DNA of 64,000 nt from positions 12,801,875-12,865,874 of the forward strand of contig CM060072.1 of the NCBI GenBank assembly GCA_030533445.1, read 5' to 3'. Each line of letters opens with the position of its first letter. Positions within the stretch are counted from its first letter, which is position 1. The notes under the pieces were generated by a model that saw only the letters and a list, made by a program, of their open reading frames with translations, ran no database searches and was not told the DNA's origin. Positions 54,657-64,000 of the stretch are shown here, in pieces. The DNA comes from Cyprinodon diabolis (taxonomy: Eukaryota > Chordata > Actinopteri > Cyprinodontiformes > Cyprinodontidae). The translations under genes and the position numbers were made by a program.

Positions 54657-57600
54657 ATACGGGAGCGTGACCCGAAGACGGCGAAAGAAGCAGCTGGCCT
54701 CGCAGAGGTGTTCACATCTGCCAGGAAAGGGAGCAAGAGCACCTGTTTTGCCCGGGAGACCCACTATGCCCAACCAAGTAAGTCCCATGGGGGTGAACAG
54801 GGGTCTGGTCAGGTTCAGGCTAGAACTATGTCTAGTTCAAGGCAGATTCCTTCCCATAGACAAAATAGTGGTAAAAAGTCATTTCCAAAGTCCTCAGCCC
54901 AAGAAGTAAGATGTTATAATTGTAATAACTTTGGCCATACACAACATTTTTGCCCTGCCCTGAAATCAAAACCATCTTTTTTGTGTTCAGTTCCAAGACC
55001 AGCCACAGAGATGGTAGAAAAGAAAGTTTGCATGGTTTCTGTTCTAATTAATGGGGAGAAAGCCGAAGCTTTGCTTGACTCTGGGTGCTTCCAGTCTCTA
55101 GTACAAGCTAGTCTGATCTCAGAGGAAAACCAGAATGGGGTGGGGACTAGAATAAGTTGTATACATGGGGATGAACATGTTTACCCTACAGCTGAGGTTT
55201 ATTTGACAGTTGGAGGTCAGACTTACCTGGTACAGGTAGCTGTGGTTCCCTCGTTGCCTTATTCAGTCATACTGGGAAATGATATCCCCACTCTCTTTGA
55301 TCTTATACATCAGTCAGATCATGATTCCCAAGTAATCAATGATGGAGACACCCAGAGCTCAGTTGATCCAGTAGAAGCATTACAAACAAGACCATTGAAT
55401 CCATGTCATGTCATCACAAGGGCCCAGAGTGCAAAGACAGGGCTGGAAGAGTTACCTTTTTTCAGGGAATCTCTGGAAGCACAGCCAGGAAAGACTAAGA
55501 AATCTAGAGCTCAGAGAAGAAGGGATAAGTTTAAAGGTTCGGGTGGTGAGAAGACAGAACCCTTATCTAAGCCAAATCTCTTTGATTTTGACATTCCTTC
55601 AGATTTGGGGGCACTGCAGAGGGAGGATCCTACTCTGAAACCCTGGTTTGAAAAAGTGACAGGGAAAGGGGAAACCAATCAGTGCCAGGTAAACTTTCTA
55701 GAAGATGCAGTCTATATGATTAAAGGAGGCATCTTGTACCAGAAAAAGGGAAAGTGTGAAGCTTTAGCTCTCCCACAACAGTTCCGGTTCAAAGTTATGG
55801 AGCTTGGGCATTCAATTCCTTGGGCTGGTCATATGGCTTTTCACAAGACACTGAGTAGGATCAGCACCCGTTTTGTCTGGCCAGGAATGTATAGTGAGAT
55901 TTCAAAATTCTGTAGTTCCTGCAAAAAGTGCCAGTTGACTTCAGGCAAAGGTGTAGCACGAGCTCCACTACAGCCACTCCCAATTGTTGAGACTCCTTTT
56001 GAAAGGCTAGGCATGGACATTGTGGGTCCACTAGAAAAGAGCTCTACAGGCTATCGTTACATATTGGTGATATGTGATTATGCTACACGATACCCAGAGG
56101 CCTTCCCACTTAGATCTATTAAAGCCCGCCATGTTGCTAACTGCCTTCTGCAACTATTCTCTAGAGTAGGAATCCCAAGAGAGATTCTTACAGATTGTGG
56201 AACAAACTTTTTGTCCAAATTATTGCAGCAGGTGTATAAGTTGTTAGGGATTAAGGGTCTTAAGACCACCCCTTATCACCCCCAAACGGACGGGCTAGTG
56301 GAAAGATATAACCAGACTCTCAAAAATATGCTGCGCAAGTTTGTCTCTGACACAGGTGCAGACTGGGACCAGTGGCTGCCTTACCTGTTATTTGCTTACC
56401 GGGAGGTTCCACAGGTTTCCACAGGCTTCTCACCCTTTGAACTATTGTATGGACGCCAAGTGAGAGGCCCACTGGATCTGCTGAAGGACTGCTGGGAAGA
56501 GTCCAAGCCAGAGGGAGAGAACATTGCTGCGTATGTCATAAACATGAGGGAGAGACTGCAGGAGATGGCATCATTTGCACAGGACAACATTAAAGCAGCT
56601 CAACAGCATCAGAAGACCTGGTATGATCAGAAGGCCAGAGACAGGGTCTTCCTTCCAGGGCAGAAAATACTGTTATTGCTTCCCACCAGTGAGAACAAGC
56701 TGCTGACAAAATGGCATGGACCATATGAGATCACTAAACAAGTAAGTAAACTGGTTTATGAACTGCACATGCCAGAAAGGGCTAAGAAATATCAGACATT
56801 TCATGTCAACCTGTTGAAGGAGTTTCACAGTCCACAGGAGCCTGTACATCAGGAGTTATTTGTGCGTGCAGTTGAGGATGAAGAAGTGACTGAAAAATTC
56901 TTCCCTACCAGCACATCAGAGGATTTTTCAGTTGACCTTTCTCATTTGTCCCCTGTTGAGCAAAGCAACATAAGTCATCTTTTGGATTCTCATCTTTTTA
57001 AGGAAACTCCAGGATTCACATCACTGGTTCAACATAAGATCCGGATGAAAGATGGTGCACCTAGCCGGCAAAAGAGCTATCGTATACCAGAGAGGTTGGT
57101 GCCGGTGCTGAGAAAAGAAATAAAGCTGATGTTGGATTTGGGAATAATTGAAGAGTCCTGTAGTGAATGGTGCAGTCCAATTGTGCTGGTACCAAAGAAG
57201 GATGGTTCCCTCAGATTTTGCATTGATTTTAGATATGTGAATGCTATGTCCAACTTTGATCCATACCCAATGCCCAGGGTTGATGACCTTTTGGAGAGAG
57301 TCGGTTCAGCAAGCTACATTACAACGCTGGATCTGTGCAAAGGATACTGGCAAGTGGCTTTGGCACCAGAAGCAAGAGAGCTGACTGCCTTCAGAACTCC
57401 TTTTGGTATGTACCAATTCAGGGTTATGCCTTTTGGGCTACAGGGTGCGCCTGCAACATTCCAACGTTTAATGGATCATATACTGAGAGATGTGTCAGCA
57501 TTTTCTGCAGCATATCTGGATGATGTCGTGGTGTATAGCCAGTCCTGGGAGGACCATGTGATTCACCTGCAGGAGGTGCTAGAGCGCATCAGGAAGGCTG

Positions 57601-58319
57601 GGCTGACTATTAACCCAAAGAAGTGTATCATAGCCCAGAGAGAAGTGGAGTATTTGGGTTTCGTCATTGGGTTTGGACAAATAAAACCTCAGGTGGGGAA
57701 GATGGAGGCAATCCAGTCCTTCCCAGTTCCAACCACAAAGCGGAAGGTGAGAGGATTTCTGGGTTTGGTTGGCTGGTACAGAAAATTTATACCTTCTTTC
57801 GCAGACCGCTCAGCTGTACTGACTGATCTAACAAAGGCTTCAGCCCCAAACAAAGTTTGCTGGACAGAAGAGTGTGATCGAGCATTCAAGGATCTCAAGG
57901 CGGCAGTGTGTTCTGACCCGGTTCTACACAGCCCAGACTTCAGTAAGCCATTCATCTTGCAAACCGATGCGTCAGGAGTGGGGCTTGGAGCGGTTCTTCA
58001 ACAAGAGGTGGAGGGTGAAAGGAAGCCTGTGGTGTTTTTGAGTAGGAAGCTGCTTGACAGGGAGACCAGGTACTCAACAGTGGAGAAAGAATGCTTGGCC
58101 ATGAAGTGGGCCATTGAAAGCCTCAGGTATTATCTTCTTGGCCGCCACTTCACTCTAGAGACTGACCATCGGGCCCTTCAGTGGTTAAGACGCATGAAGG
58201 ATGCCAATGCCCGCATCGCTGGATGGTACCTGTCTCTGCAGCCTTTTGATTTCACAGTTCAGTACAAACCTGGAAAGTCCAATGTGGTTGCTGACTGTCT
58301 GTCCAGGATACACGACTGA
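54657..58319 (+). CDS. pol: Gag remainder plus Pol in the order PR-IN-RT-RNaseH
   Basis: The frame continues from gag with no shift. Features by position: zinc knuckle CYNCNNFGHTQHFC at 54912-54953; protease LLDSGC near 55071-55088; integrase zinc-binding HHCC at about 55805-55940; integrase core with D at 56016, D at 56193 and E at 56301 (35 residues between the last two); a GPY motif near 56715 followed by a chromodomain-free linker; RT with VPKKDGSLRFCIDFR and YLDD at 57513-57524; RNase H with TDASG near 57963-57977. The frame ends with CLSRIHD. It is open from gag to the end except for the gag TAG. Gag and Pol are apparently made as one polyprotein. Confidence 0.93.
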   Translation: MRERDPKTAKEAAGLAEVFTSARKGSKSTCFARETHYAQPSKSHGGEQGSGQVQARTMSSSRQIPSHRQNSGKKSFPKSSAQEVRCYNCNNFGHTQHFCPALKSKPSFLCSVPRPATEMVEKKVCMVSVLINGEKAEALLDSGCFQSLVQASLISEENQNGVGTRISCIHGDEHVYPTAEVYLTVGGQTYLVQVAVVPSLPYSVILGNDIPTLFDLIHQSDHDSQVINDGDTQSSVDPVEALQTRPLNPCHVITRAQSAKTGLEELPFFRESLEAQPGKTKKSRAQRRRDKFKGSGGEKTEPLSKPNLFDFDIPSDLGALQREDPTLKPWFEKVTGKGETNQCQVNFLEDAVYMIKGGILYQKKGKCEALALPQQFRFKVMELGHSIPWAGHMAFHKTLSRISTRFVWPGMYSEISKFCSSCKKCQLTSGKGVARAPLQPLPIVETPFERLGMDIVGPLEKSSTGYRYILVICDYATRYPEAFPLRSIKARHVANCLLQLFSRVGIPREILTDCGTNFLSKLLQQVYKLLGIKGLKTTPYHPQTDGLVERYNQTLKNMLRKFVSDTGADWDQWLPYLLFAYREVPQVSTGFSPFELLYGRQVRGPLDLLKDCWEESKPEGENIAAYVINMRERLQEMASFAQDNIKAAQQHQKTWYDQKARDRVFLPGQKILLLLPTSENKLLTKWHGPYEITKQVSKLVYELHMPERAKKYQTFHVNLLKEFHSPQEPVHQELFVRAVEDEEVTEKFFPTSTSEDFSVDLSHLSPVEQSNISHLLDSHLFKETPGFTSLVQHKIRMKDGAPSRQKSYRIPERLVPVLRKEIKLMLDLGIIEESCSEWCSPIVLVPKKDGSLRFCIDFRYVNAMSNFDPYPMPRVDDLLERVGSASYITTLDLCKGYWQVALAPEARELTAFRTPFGMYQFRVMPFGLQGAPATFQRLMDHILRDVSAFSAAYLDDVVVYSQSWEDHVIHLQEVLERIRKAGLTINPKKCIIAQREVEYLGFVIGFGQIKPQVGKMEAIQSFPVPTTKRKVRGFLGLVGWYRKFIPSFADRSAVLTDLTKASAPNKVCWTEECDRAFKDLKAAVCSDPVLHSPDFSKPFILQTDASGVGLGAVLQQEVEGERKPVVFLSRKLLDRETRYSTVEKECLAMKWAIESLRYYLLGRHFTLETDHRALQWLRRMKDANARIAGWYLSLQPFDFTVQYKPGKSNVVADCLSRIHD

Positions 58320-58330
58320 GGTTCTGGCTT

Positions 58331-58348
58331 AAGAGAAGGGGGAAGAAA
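58331..58348 (+). other. Gmr1-type polypurine tract
   Basis: AAGAGAAGGGGGAAGAAA lies directly against the 3' LTR and is the presumed plus-strand primer. Confidence 0.9.
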
Positions 58349-59182
58349 TGTAATGAAGAGGTCTTCATTACTGGGACTATTTTTATGTATATTGTTATGT
58401 AAATAGCTTGTAGCACTTTAAAGGGCCCTTTGCAATTTATAAAAAATCAGCTTGCTTAGCACTAGGACACTTTATTAGGCACTGCACTTTAAGCATAGAT
58501 TTGCACATAAAGAACAGTTTGCACACAAGGTTTTTAAAATATTTATTGAATATTTATTGGGTATTTTAATGGTTAGCATGTAGCCTTTTGTTCAAGGCTC
58601 TCCACAGCTGCTCTCCATTAGCAATTGGGGTGGTTGTCTGTGGAAAAGAGGATTGATGTTTAGAGCAAGCAAGGGTTACTGTTTAGAAACTTCAGCAAAT
58701 GTCAGTGTAAAGTCTGTTAGAAGTAAGTGCAAAAGAAGTGTTGTGGTGCTGAGAAAGTGACTTACCTGTCTTTTCTGTGTCCTCTCCAGGGTGTTTGGAC
58801 AAATGCTTCCCCGGGGGTCCAGACACCATTTATAGGTTCTGGGAGAGGCCATGGAAAATACAGGGAGTTGTGCACATAGTTTGTGGGATTTCTATAGTGT
58901 TTGGGTGCAAGGTAAATCAGAAAATGTTTATAAAAAAAATAACCTTAAGTGTATGTTTGTAGATATTTGATTTAAATGTGTATTTGTTAGATGGAAGTGA
59001 GGAGTTAATTTTTCTTTGTAAATGGTTTAGTCCATCAGCTGTGTCTATTTAAGCTAGAGATTGTGTGTTTGATGGAGACTGAATGCTGTGGAGCCAAATA
59101 AACCTGTTGATGCCTCAACTTCACTCTGCCTGACAAGTTCATTTTCTCACTGAAAATCCAGCCGAGAGGTCGCCTGCTAACA
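58349..59182 (+). repeat. Gmr1-type 3' LTR (834 bp)
   Basis: It is the same length as the 5' LTR and reads as identical, including the terminal palindrome at 58351-58370. AATAAA lies at about 59097-59102. Confidence 0.93.
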
Positions 59183-59735
59183 GGTGGTATGTGTCATCCT
59201 CAAGCTCGGGTCCTCTACCAGAGGCCTGGGAGTTTGAGGGTTCTGCGCAGTATCTTAGCTGTTCCTAGGACTGCGCTCTTCTGGACAGAGACCTCTGATG
59301 TTTTACCTGGAATCTGCTGTAGCCACTCTCCCAGTTTGGGGGTCACAGCCCCCAGTGCTCCAATTACCACTGGCACCACTGCTGCTCTTACTTTCCACAT
59401 CTTTTCTAGCTCCTCATTCAGCCCTTGGTATTTCTCAAGCTTCTCGTGTTCTTTCTTCTCTATGTTGCTGTCGCTTGGGATTGCCACATCTATCACTACT
59501 GCCTTCTTCTGCTGTTTGTCGATCAACATGATGTCTGGTTGGTTAGCCATCACCTGTTTTTCAGTCTGGATCTTGAAGTCCCATAGGATCTTAGCTCGGT
59601 CATTCTCAACTACCTTAGGAGGTGTCTTCCATTTTGACCTTGGGACTTCCAGCCCATACATATACATATATCAGTTCCAAGTTTTCTGGTCTAGTCCATC
59701 TTTGTCTTGTTCCAGTAGCCCATTTATCATCAATC
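59183..59735 (-). pseudogene. R4/Dong-type LINE, 3' part with restriction-like endonuclease
   Basis: On the minus strand this encodes the LINE's C-terminal nuclease. It contains NQPDIMLIDKQ and AVVIDVAIP, a PD..(D/E)xK-like motif as in R2 and R4 endonucleases, then KLEKYQGL and VVPVVIGALGAVTPKLGEWL. Its 3' untranslated end is split by the Gmr1-type element (rest at 52967-53002). It is 5'-truncated. The reading frame looks intact from about 59667 to 59215. Confidence 0.8.
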
Positions 59736-59737
59736 AT

Positions 59738-60056
59738 CAAGACATCAAGAAGAAAGAACACGACAAGATTGAGAAATACCAAGGGCTGAAAGAGGAGCTA
59801 GAAAAGATGTGGAAAGTAAGAGCAGCAGTGGTGCCAGTGGTAATTGGAGCACTGGCGGCTGTGACCCCCAAACTGGGAGAGTGGCTACAGCAGATTCCAA
59901 GTGAAACATCAGAGGTCACTGTCCAGAAGAGTGCAGTCCTAGGAACAGCTAAGATACTGCAGCAGAACCCTCAAACTCCCAGGCCTGTGGTAGAGGACCC
60001 GTGTTTGAGGATGACACATACCACCCCACAAGAGTGAGAAAATAGTTAAATACATA
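59738..60056 (+). pseudogene. R4/Dong-type LINE, second 3' end, head-to-head with the previous copy
   Basis: On the plus strand this encodes the same C-terminus (KKKEHDKIEKYQGLKEELEK, then VVPVVIGALAAVTPKLGEWL) and ends with GAGGATGACACATACCACCC plus a short ATACATATATA tail. It faces the preceding minus-strand copy, giving inverted repeats of about 300 bases with a spacer of about 250. Confidence 0.8.
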
Positions 60057-61590
60057 TATAAGATCCTGGTCAAACAGCTCTGTAAACATATGGTGTAAAT
60101 TCACAACTTCCATTCAAAGTACAACAATTTATCAGAAATAATTATTCAGCTCCAGGTCAACAATAGATGATGAAAGCTTAACCATGTTTTCTCTGTTTTC
60201 CCCAGTGTAGGGCCCCTCATGAATCCATGGGCAAAGAGAGCTAAGGTAACAGTTATACAGCCTTTAGAACCAGCGTAGGTGGGGAATCACATGTCCCTGT
60301 TATGTTCCACTGGGAATGTTTTTGCAAAGGGGGTGGTGCAGCCTTTAGAGTTAGCAAAGAAGACCTGCATGGACACTTTTCCACCATTATCCAAAATTGA
60401 CACCATGAATTAAGACAGACAGACAGACAGACAATCAGTAAATGTGGGTGGAATGTAACCCTAGCCAGAGTTAGTTTAAATTTAAAACTTGCATCATCAA
60501 ACTTGCTGGTTTGAAGGTTACAGACAAGAATCTCCTCAGATTGCTAACATTAAATCACTTTGTGTTAGAATTAAACTTTGATCATGACAAATAATTGTGT
60601 TTTCATGTGAGCTCGCGTATTGGACATCAATAAAGTCTAATAGCATGTCAGACCTATTAATGGATTACTACATAGAGCTCATAAAAACACAATATCCCAT
60701 CAAGTCTAAAGGCTCTAATGATACTGCAGTGTCTAGTAAAGTCACTGTAAATCCCATCCCCTGATGGATCTTTGCACATAGTCTATTTAATTTTGCTGTT
60801 GGTAATAGTATTCTTTTTATATTCTTCTTTTTCTCTTACCAGCTGCAGTATGCAAGGCAGAACGCTTATATGCAGCATGTGATTAAAAAGAAAAAAATAA
60901 ACAAAAGAGAAGAAAGACAGTGGTTTTGGTGGAGACATTTTTTCAGCGTTGAAAGCCTTCCTGATTATTTGGCATCAATCGAAATGGTATAATTTAAAGT
61001 GTTTTCTGTTAGCCTGTTTGGGTCATTGAGCTTTATTTGACCTAAAGACACATTTTAGCAAAATACACTAGAATTTTTTAAAGAAAGGCTTTCTTTCTTC
61101 TGTTTTAGTTTGCAGTGAGATTGAAAGTTGATTGATGTAGATGTGAGGATTGGTAAATGTATAAGTGCTGTTTGTGATGTCACCAACTAGGTTAGACAAT
61201 TTAGCTATACTGGCTAACTGTTTTTAATAGCTAGAGATGAAAATACAAACAACAAAAAAACAAAAAAAACAAAAATGAAAGACAAAAAAAAGCTAGATGA
61301 GCAGCTGAAGAGAGTATGAAGTTAAATATTTTAATGGGTGATAGACTTCACAGTATGGTGGGTTTCAATTTTTCTATATAAAGATATTTGATAATAAGAG
61401 GCATTCAAACTGTTATACAAGGAGTGCTAAATTGACTTTTGTAGTCTACTGGGAGCATAGTTTTCTAATAACTAACTTATTGCGATGTGTCTTTTGTGTG
61501 ATTGTAGATTTTCACCAACAGTTAAGATGCTAAATGGCGTCTTTTTCAAATGTACTTTATCACTTTTTGCTAATGTACTGTGGATATGAC

Positions 61591-61626
<36 letters not shown>

Positions 61627-61860
61627 TTATCCTTATGGGGAATAAAAAAAAAACAAAACCTGCTGCAAATAATTACCAAATACTAAATATTAATACTAAA
61701 TACTAAACTACCATATTAATAATATTAAAGCTTTACATACACTGATAATATTAGACAGGTCCCCAAATGTGTTATAAGTTCAAGAAGTTCAGAGCTTTAA
61801 AGTGCTTGTGACATCCTTTTCACATTACAAATTCACATTCACATTGAATGTGAATTTGTT

Positions 61861-61905
<45 letters not shown>

Positions 61906-62606
61906 GTAAATATGCAATATTCAGGTAAATATTATAGATTCATGCTGCTGAAAGGAGGAGTTGCACAGAACTGCAGTTAAACTCATCATAAAAAAGCACT
62001 TCCACACTAGTATTTTGCAATTTCGTTCTGCTCTTTTATGACATAAAAAGGGAAGCTGGACACCAAAACTGACTTCTTCTTCAGTGGCTGACAACACATA
62101 CAGTGGTGAAGAATTGGAGATTTCAACAAATAAACGTAAGCCACTATCAGAGAGAGATGAAGCAGAATCAAAAGAGGACATTTTTGAGTAGGGGTTTCCG
62201 AAATGTGGGTTTGCCCCTTGTTGGGGTGGACAAATGCAAATTAAGGGGTCACAAGATGGTTTTAACGATCATTTTTGATGTCATCCCTGAGATATATGTA
62301 CCATTAGATAATTAAATGACGCATTACTGTAAGTTATTGAAAATACATTTACAATTAAACAATGAACAAAATATTTCAATGCCAAGAAATATGTAAAATT
62401 TTACCAATTACCAAGAGTGAAGTAATCAAATGTATAATGACCCATTATTTTTGGGGTTGTTGGCTGAAATGTTTGCGAAACCCTGGTTTATAGCTCAGCT
62501 ATGTATATGCTGATAGCAGAGGATCTAGAAGAGCTAAAAGTGCCACACAGCAGTAAAAAAACAAAATACATAGGGAATGAAGCAGAGAAAAGCAGAGGAG
62601 TAACAG
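60057..62606. other. Anonymous AT-rich DNA with TA repeats, no gene seen
   Basis: It includes (ACAG)n near 60415-60431, (TA)n at about 61592-61622 and 61866-61904, and A-rich tracts near 61253-61290. No coding exon or element boundary was recognised. Confidence 0.45.
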
Positions 62607-62611
62607 CAGAC

Positions 62612-63251
62612 TGTAATGATCTCAGAATGTAGGACCCAGAATTCGAGGCGAGACAGGCAGTGGGAAAGTTCAAAGTGTTTATTAACAGACAGGTGCGCTG
62701 GACTGCTCGTCTGCTGCGGGGCGGATCTCTGCAGATATGGGAGAATACAGGTCAGTGACTGGATATGGAGCTTAACACGACTTGGAGTAAAGTCACTGAC
62801 CTGATTCAAAGTTCAGTCCGTTCGAGGAGGTTTGACCGCAGTTGTGGCGGGCGACACCCCCAGAGTTCCTAGAGAGCGAGGCAGCAGACGCCGAGCAGAA
62901 ACAGAGTCCAGAAGGGAAATCCAAGGCCGAAGTCAGAAGACAGTTCCAGGTTCAGAAGCCGGTAGAATCCAGGGTCAGACAGGACAAACAGAGCAGACAG
63001 GGGCAAGGCAAAAACTCGAAATCCTCAGGGCAGAAACTGGTCAATATCAGGGAAACAGGCAGACTACAGATTGCTAGGGAACGTATCACAAAAACACAAG
63101 AATAACCTGCCGCTGATGGGAGGCAAACACACAACTTAAATAGTAGAGGAACCAGGTGGAAATGATCGGCGATAATCAGCAGCAGAACCAATTAGACACG
63201 GGAGCAAGGAGCAAAGGAAAAAACCAAACCATAAGTGCCAAGATCATGACA
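62612..63251 (-). mobile_element. Solo LTR, 640 bp, minus orientation
   Basis: The unit begins TGTAATGATCTCAG and ends AAGATCATGACA. It is flanked by the 5 bp direct repeat CAGAC at 62607-62611 and 63252-63256. On the minus strand a TATA-like CTATTTAAG (about 63137) precedes AATAAA (about 62678-62683), in U3-R-U5 order. The outer 11 bases are also nearly inverted (TGTCATGATCT), so a DNA element is the alternative, but the promoter and poly(A) order favours an LTR. Confidence 0.75.
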
Positions 63252-63256
63252 CAGAC

Positions 63257-64000
63257 ACATCAAATAATTTTAGGATGTGAAAAAACTACCTGATATGTAA
63301 TTTATTTCAACCTTAGTATCTGTAGTAATGTATTTATTTTGTTTTAATGATTGTTTATGTATATTTTAAATCAATTTATTAATAAAACACTTAAAAGGAG
63401 CCTGTTCAGATAAACCATTTAAAGTGAAGTAAAGGTTTTTTACCGAAAGAAATCTTCATCCTCAAACACACTTATCTACATGCTATGTTCATAATCTATG
63501 TTAATATTCTTCATTCAAAATTCATGACATCTGTATAAAATAGACTATGAGCACAACAGGTTTCTGGCGGAGTTTCTATTGTTTTCTAGGTATGAAATGA
63601 ACATGAATGGATTTTGGAACTGATCTCTTCTTTTGATCATACTTATTTAGTATTTTTTATTTTTGACAATACGTACCAATATCTAATATTATTTTTGTGA
63701 CAGTGACCTATTTCTTCCTAATTATCCTTGATCAGTATGGCTACAACCTTTTCTTTGGTTAGCTTTTTATAATATATGCACTAAAATGTATCTACATTTA
63801 AGTTTCTGCTGCATCTGTAAAATATCAGATCTCCTGACATGACTTCTCCAGGCTTTTTTGGTCAAGGCATTTTTACCAATATATCCTCAGAGTGCTACAA
63901 GCAGTGCTCAGTCCGACCAGTGCATCTGCCTATCGTCACGTTCACAGCTCCATTCCATGGAGGGAGCTAATTCTAATAATTTTAGAAAGTAGTGCAAACT
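63257..64000. other. Anonymous AT-rich DNA, no gene seen
   Basis: I see no open frame of note, no RNA gene and no paired element ends up to the window edge. Confidence 0.5.

Larger units (their letters stand above)
53003..59182 (+). mobile_element. Gmr1-type Ty3/gypsy-group LTR retrotransposon (6180 bp)
   Basis: The element has two 834 bp LTRs, a tRNA-Leu-type primer site, gag, and pol ordered protease-integrase-RT-RNase H, then a polypurine tract. Integrase before RT is the hallmark of the Gmr1 group known from deuterostomes; ordinary Ty3/gypsy elements have integrase last. The 5 bp TSD GGTGG lies at 52998-53002 and 59183-59187. The LTRs look identical, so insertion is recent. One in-frame TAG in gag interrupts an otherwise single gag-pol frame. 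Confidence 0.95.

Overview
The window looks like AT-rich, repeat-dense nuclear DNA of a teleost fish. The evidence is two intact Tc1-type transposons (DD34E), fish-type LINE debris (R4/Dong/Rex6-like and an RTE/Rex-like copy), tRNA-derived SINEs, hAT-type MITEs, an 11.5 kb class I endogenous retrovirus (ERV), and a Ty3/gypsy-group element of the Gmr1 type. I could not recognise any exon of a host gene; every long open frame belongs to a mobile element.

Layout. 1-15.9 kb is mostly anonymous AT-rich DNA holding a decayed piggyBac C-terminus (about 1.7-2.1 kb), an old LINE (4.9-6.0 kb) interrupted by a SINE, a 191 bp palindromic hAT MITE (6.2 kb), and a non-autonomous DNA element (9.06-9.87 kb). 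15.9-18.9 kb holds a solo LTR with a 5 bp target-site duplication (TSD), an LTR-like relic and Tc1 copy 1. 19-30 kb is largely anonymous with one complete SINE (21.9 kb). 30-36 kb has a TA-microsatellite cluster with a DNA element and a LINE 3' end in it, a solo LTR (32.5 kb), a TIR element that carries an exon-like stretch (34.8 kb), and a minisatellite (35.7 kb).

36.2-60.1 kb is one nested pile of insertions that can be peeled layer by layer. A (TA)n array holds an R4/Dong-type LINE. Into that LINE went a hAT element, and into the hAT element a second copy of itself in reverse, each with a clean 8 bp TSD. An ERV (39456-50993, minus strand, 809 bp LTRs that read as identical, 4 bp TSD) also went into the LINE. 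The LINE's TA tail took Tc1 copy 2. The next LINE copy, on the minus strand, took a 6,180 bp Gmr1-type retrotransposon (53003-59182, 834 bp LTRs that read as identical, 5 bp TSD). Removing the hAT and the ERV restores one continuous LINE reading frame.

Most interesting content. (1) The Gmr1-type element has integrase upstream of reverse transcriptase, the reverse of ordinary Ty3/gypsy elements. Its Gag carries a capsid region that looks like the SCAN domain of vertebrate zinc-finger proteins. It has one in-frame TAG inside that domain. (2) The ERV shows a Gag-TAG-Pro arrangement typical of stop-codon readthrough, several lesions despite LTRs that read as identical, a short env region, and an unrecognised proline-rich ORF between env and the 3' LTR. 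(3) A hAT element has inserted into its own kind. 60-64 kb is anonymous apart from TA repeats and a further solo LTR (62.6 kb).

All identifications come from reading sequence and remembered family features; no database search was run.
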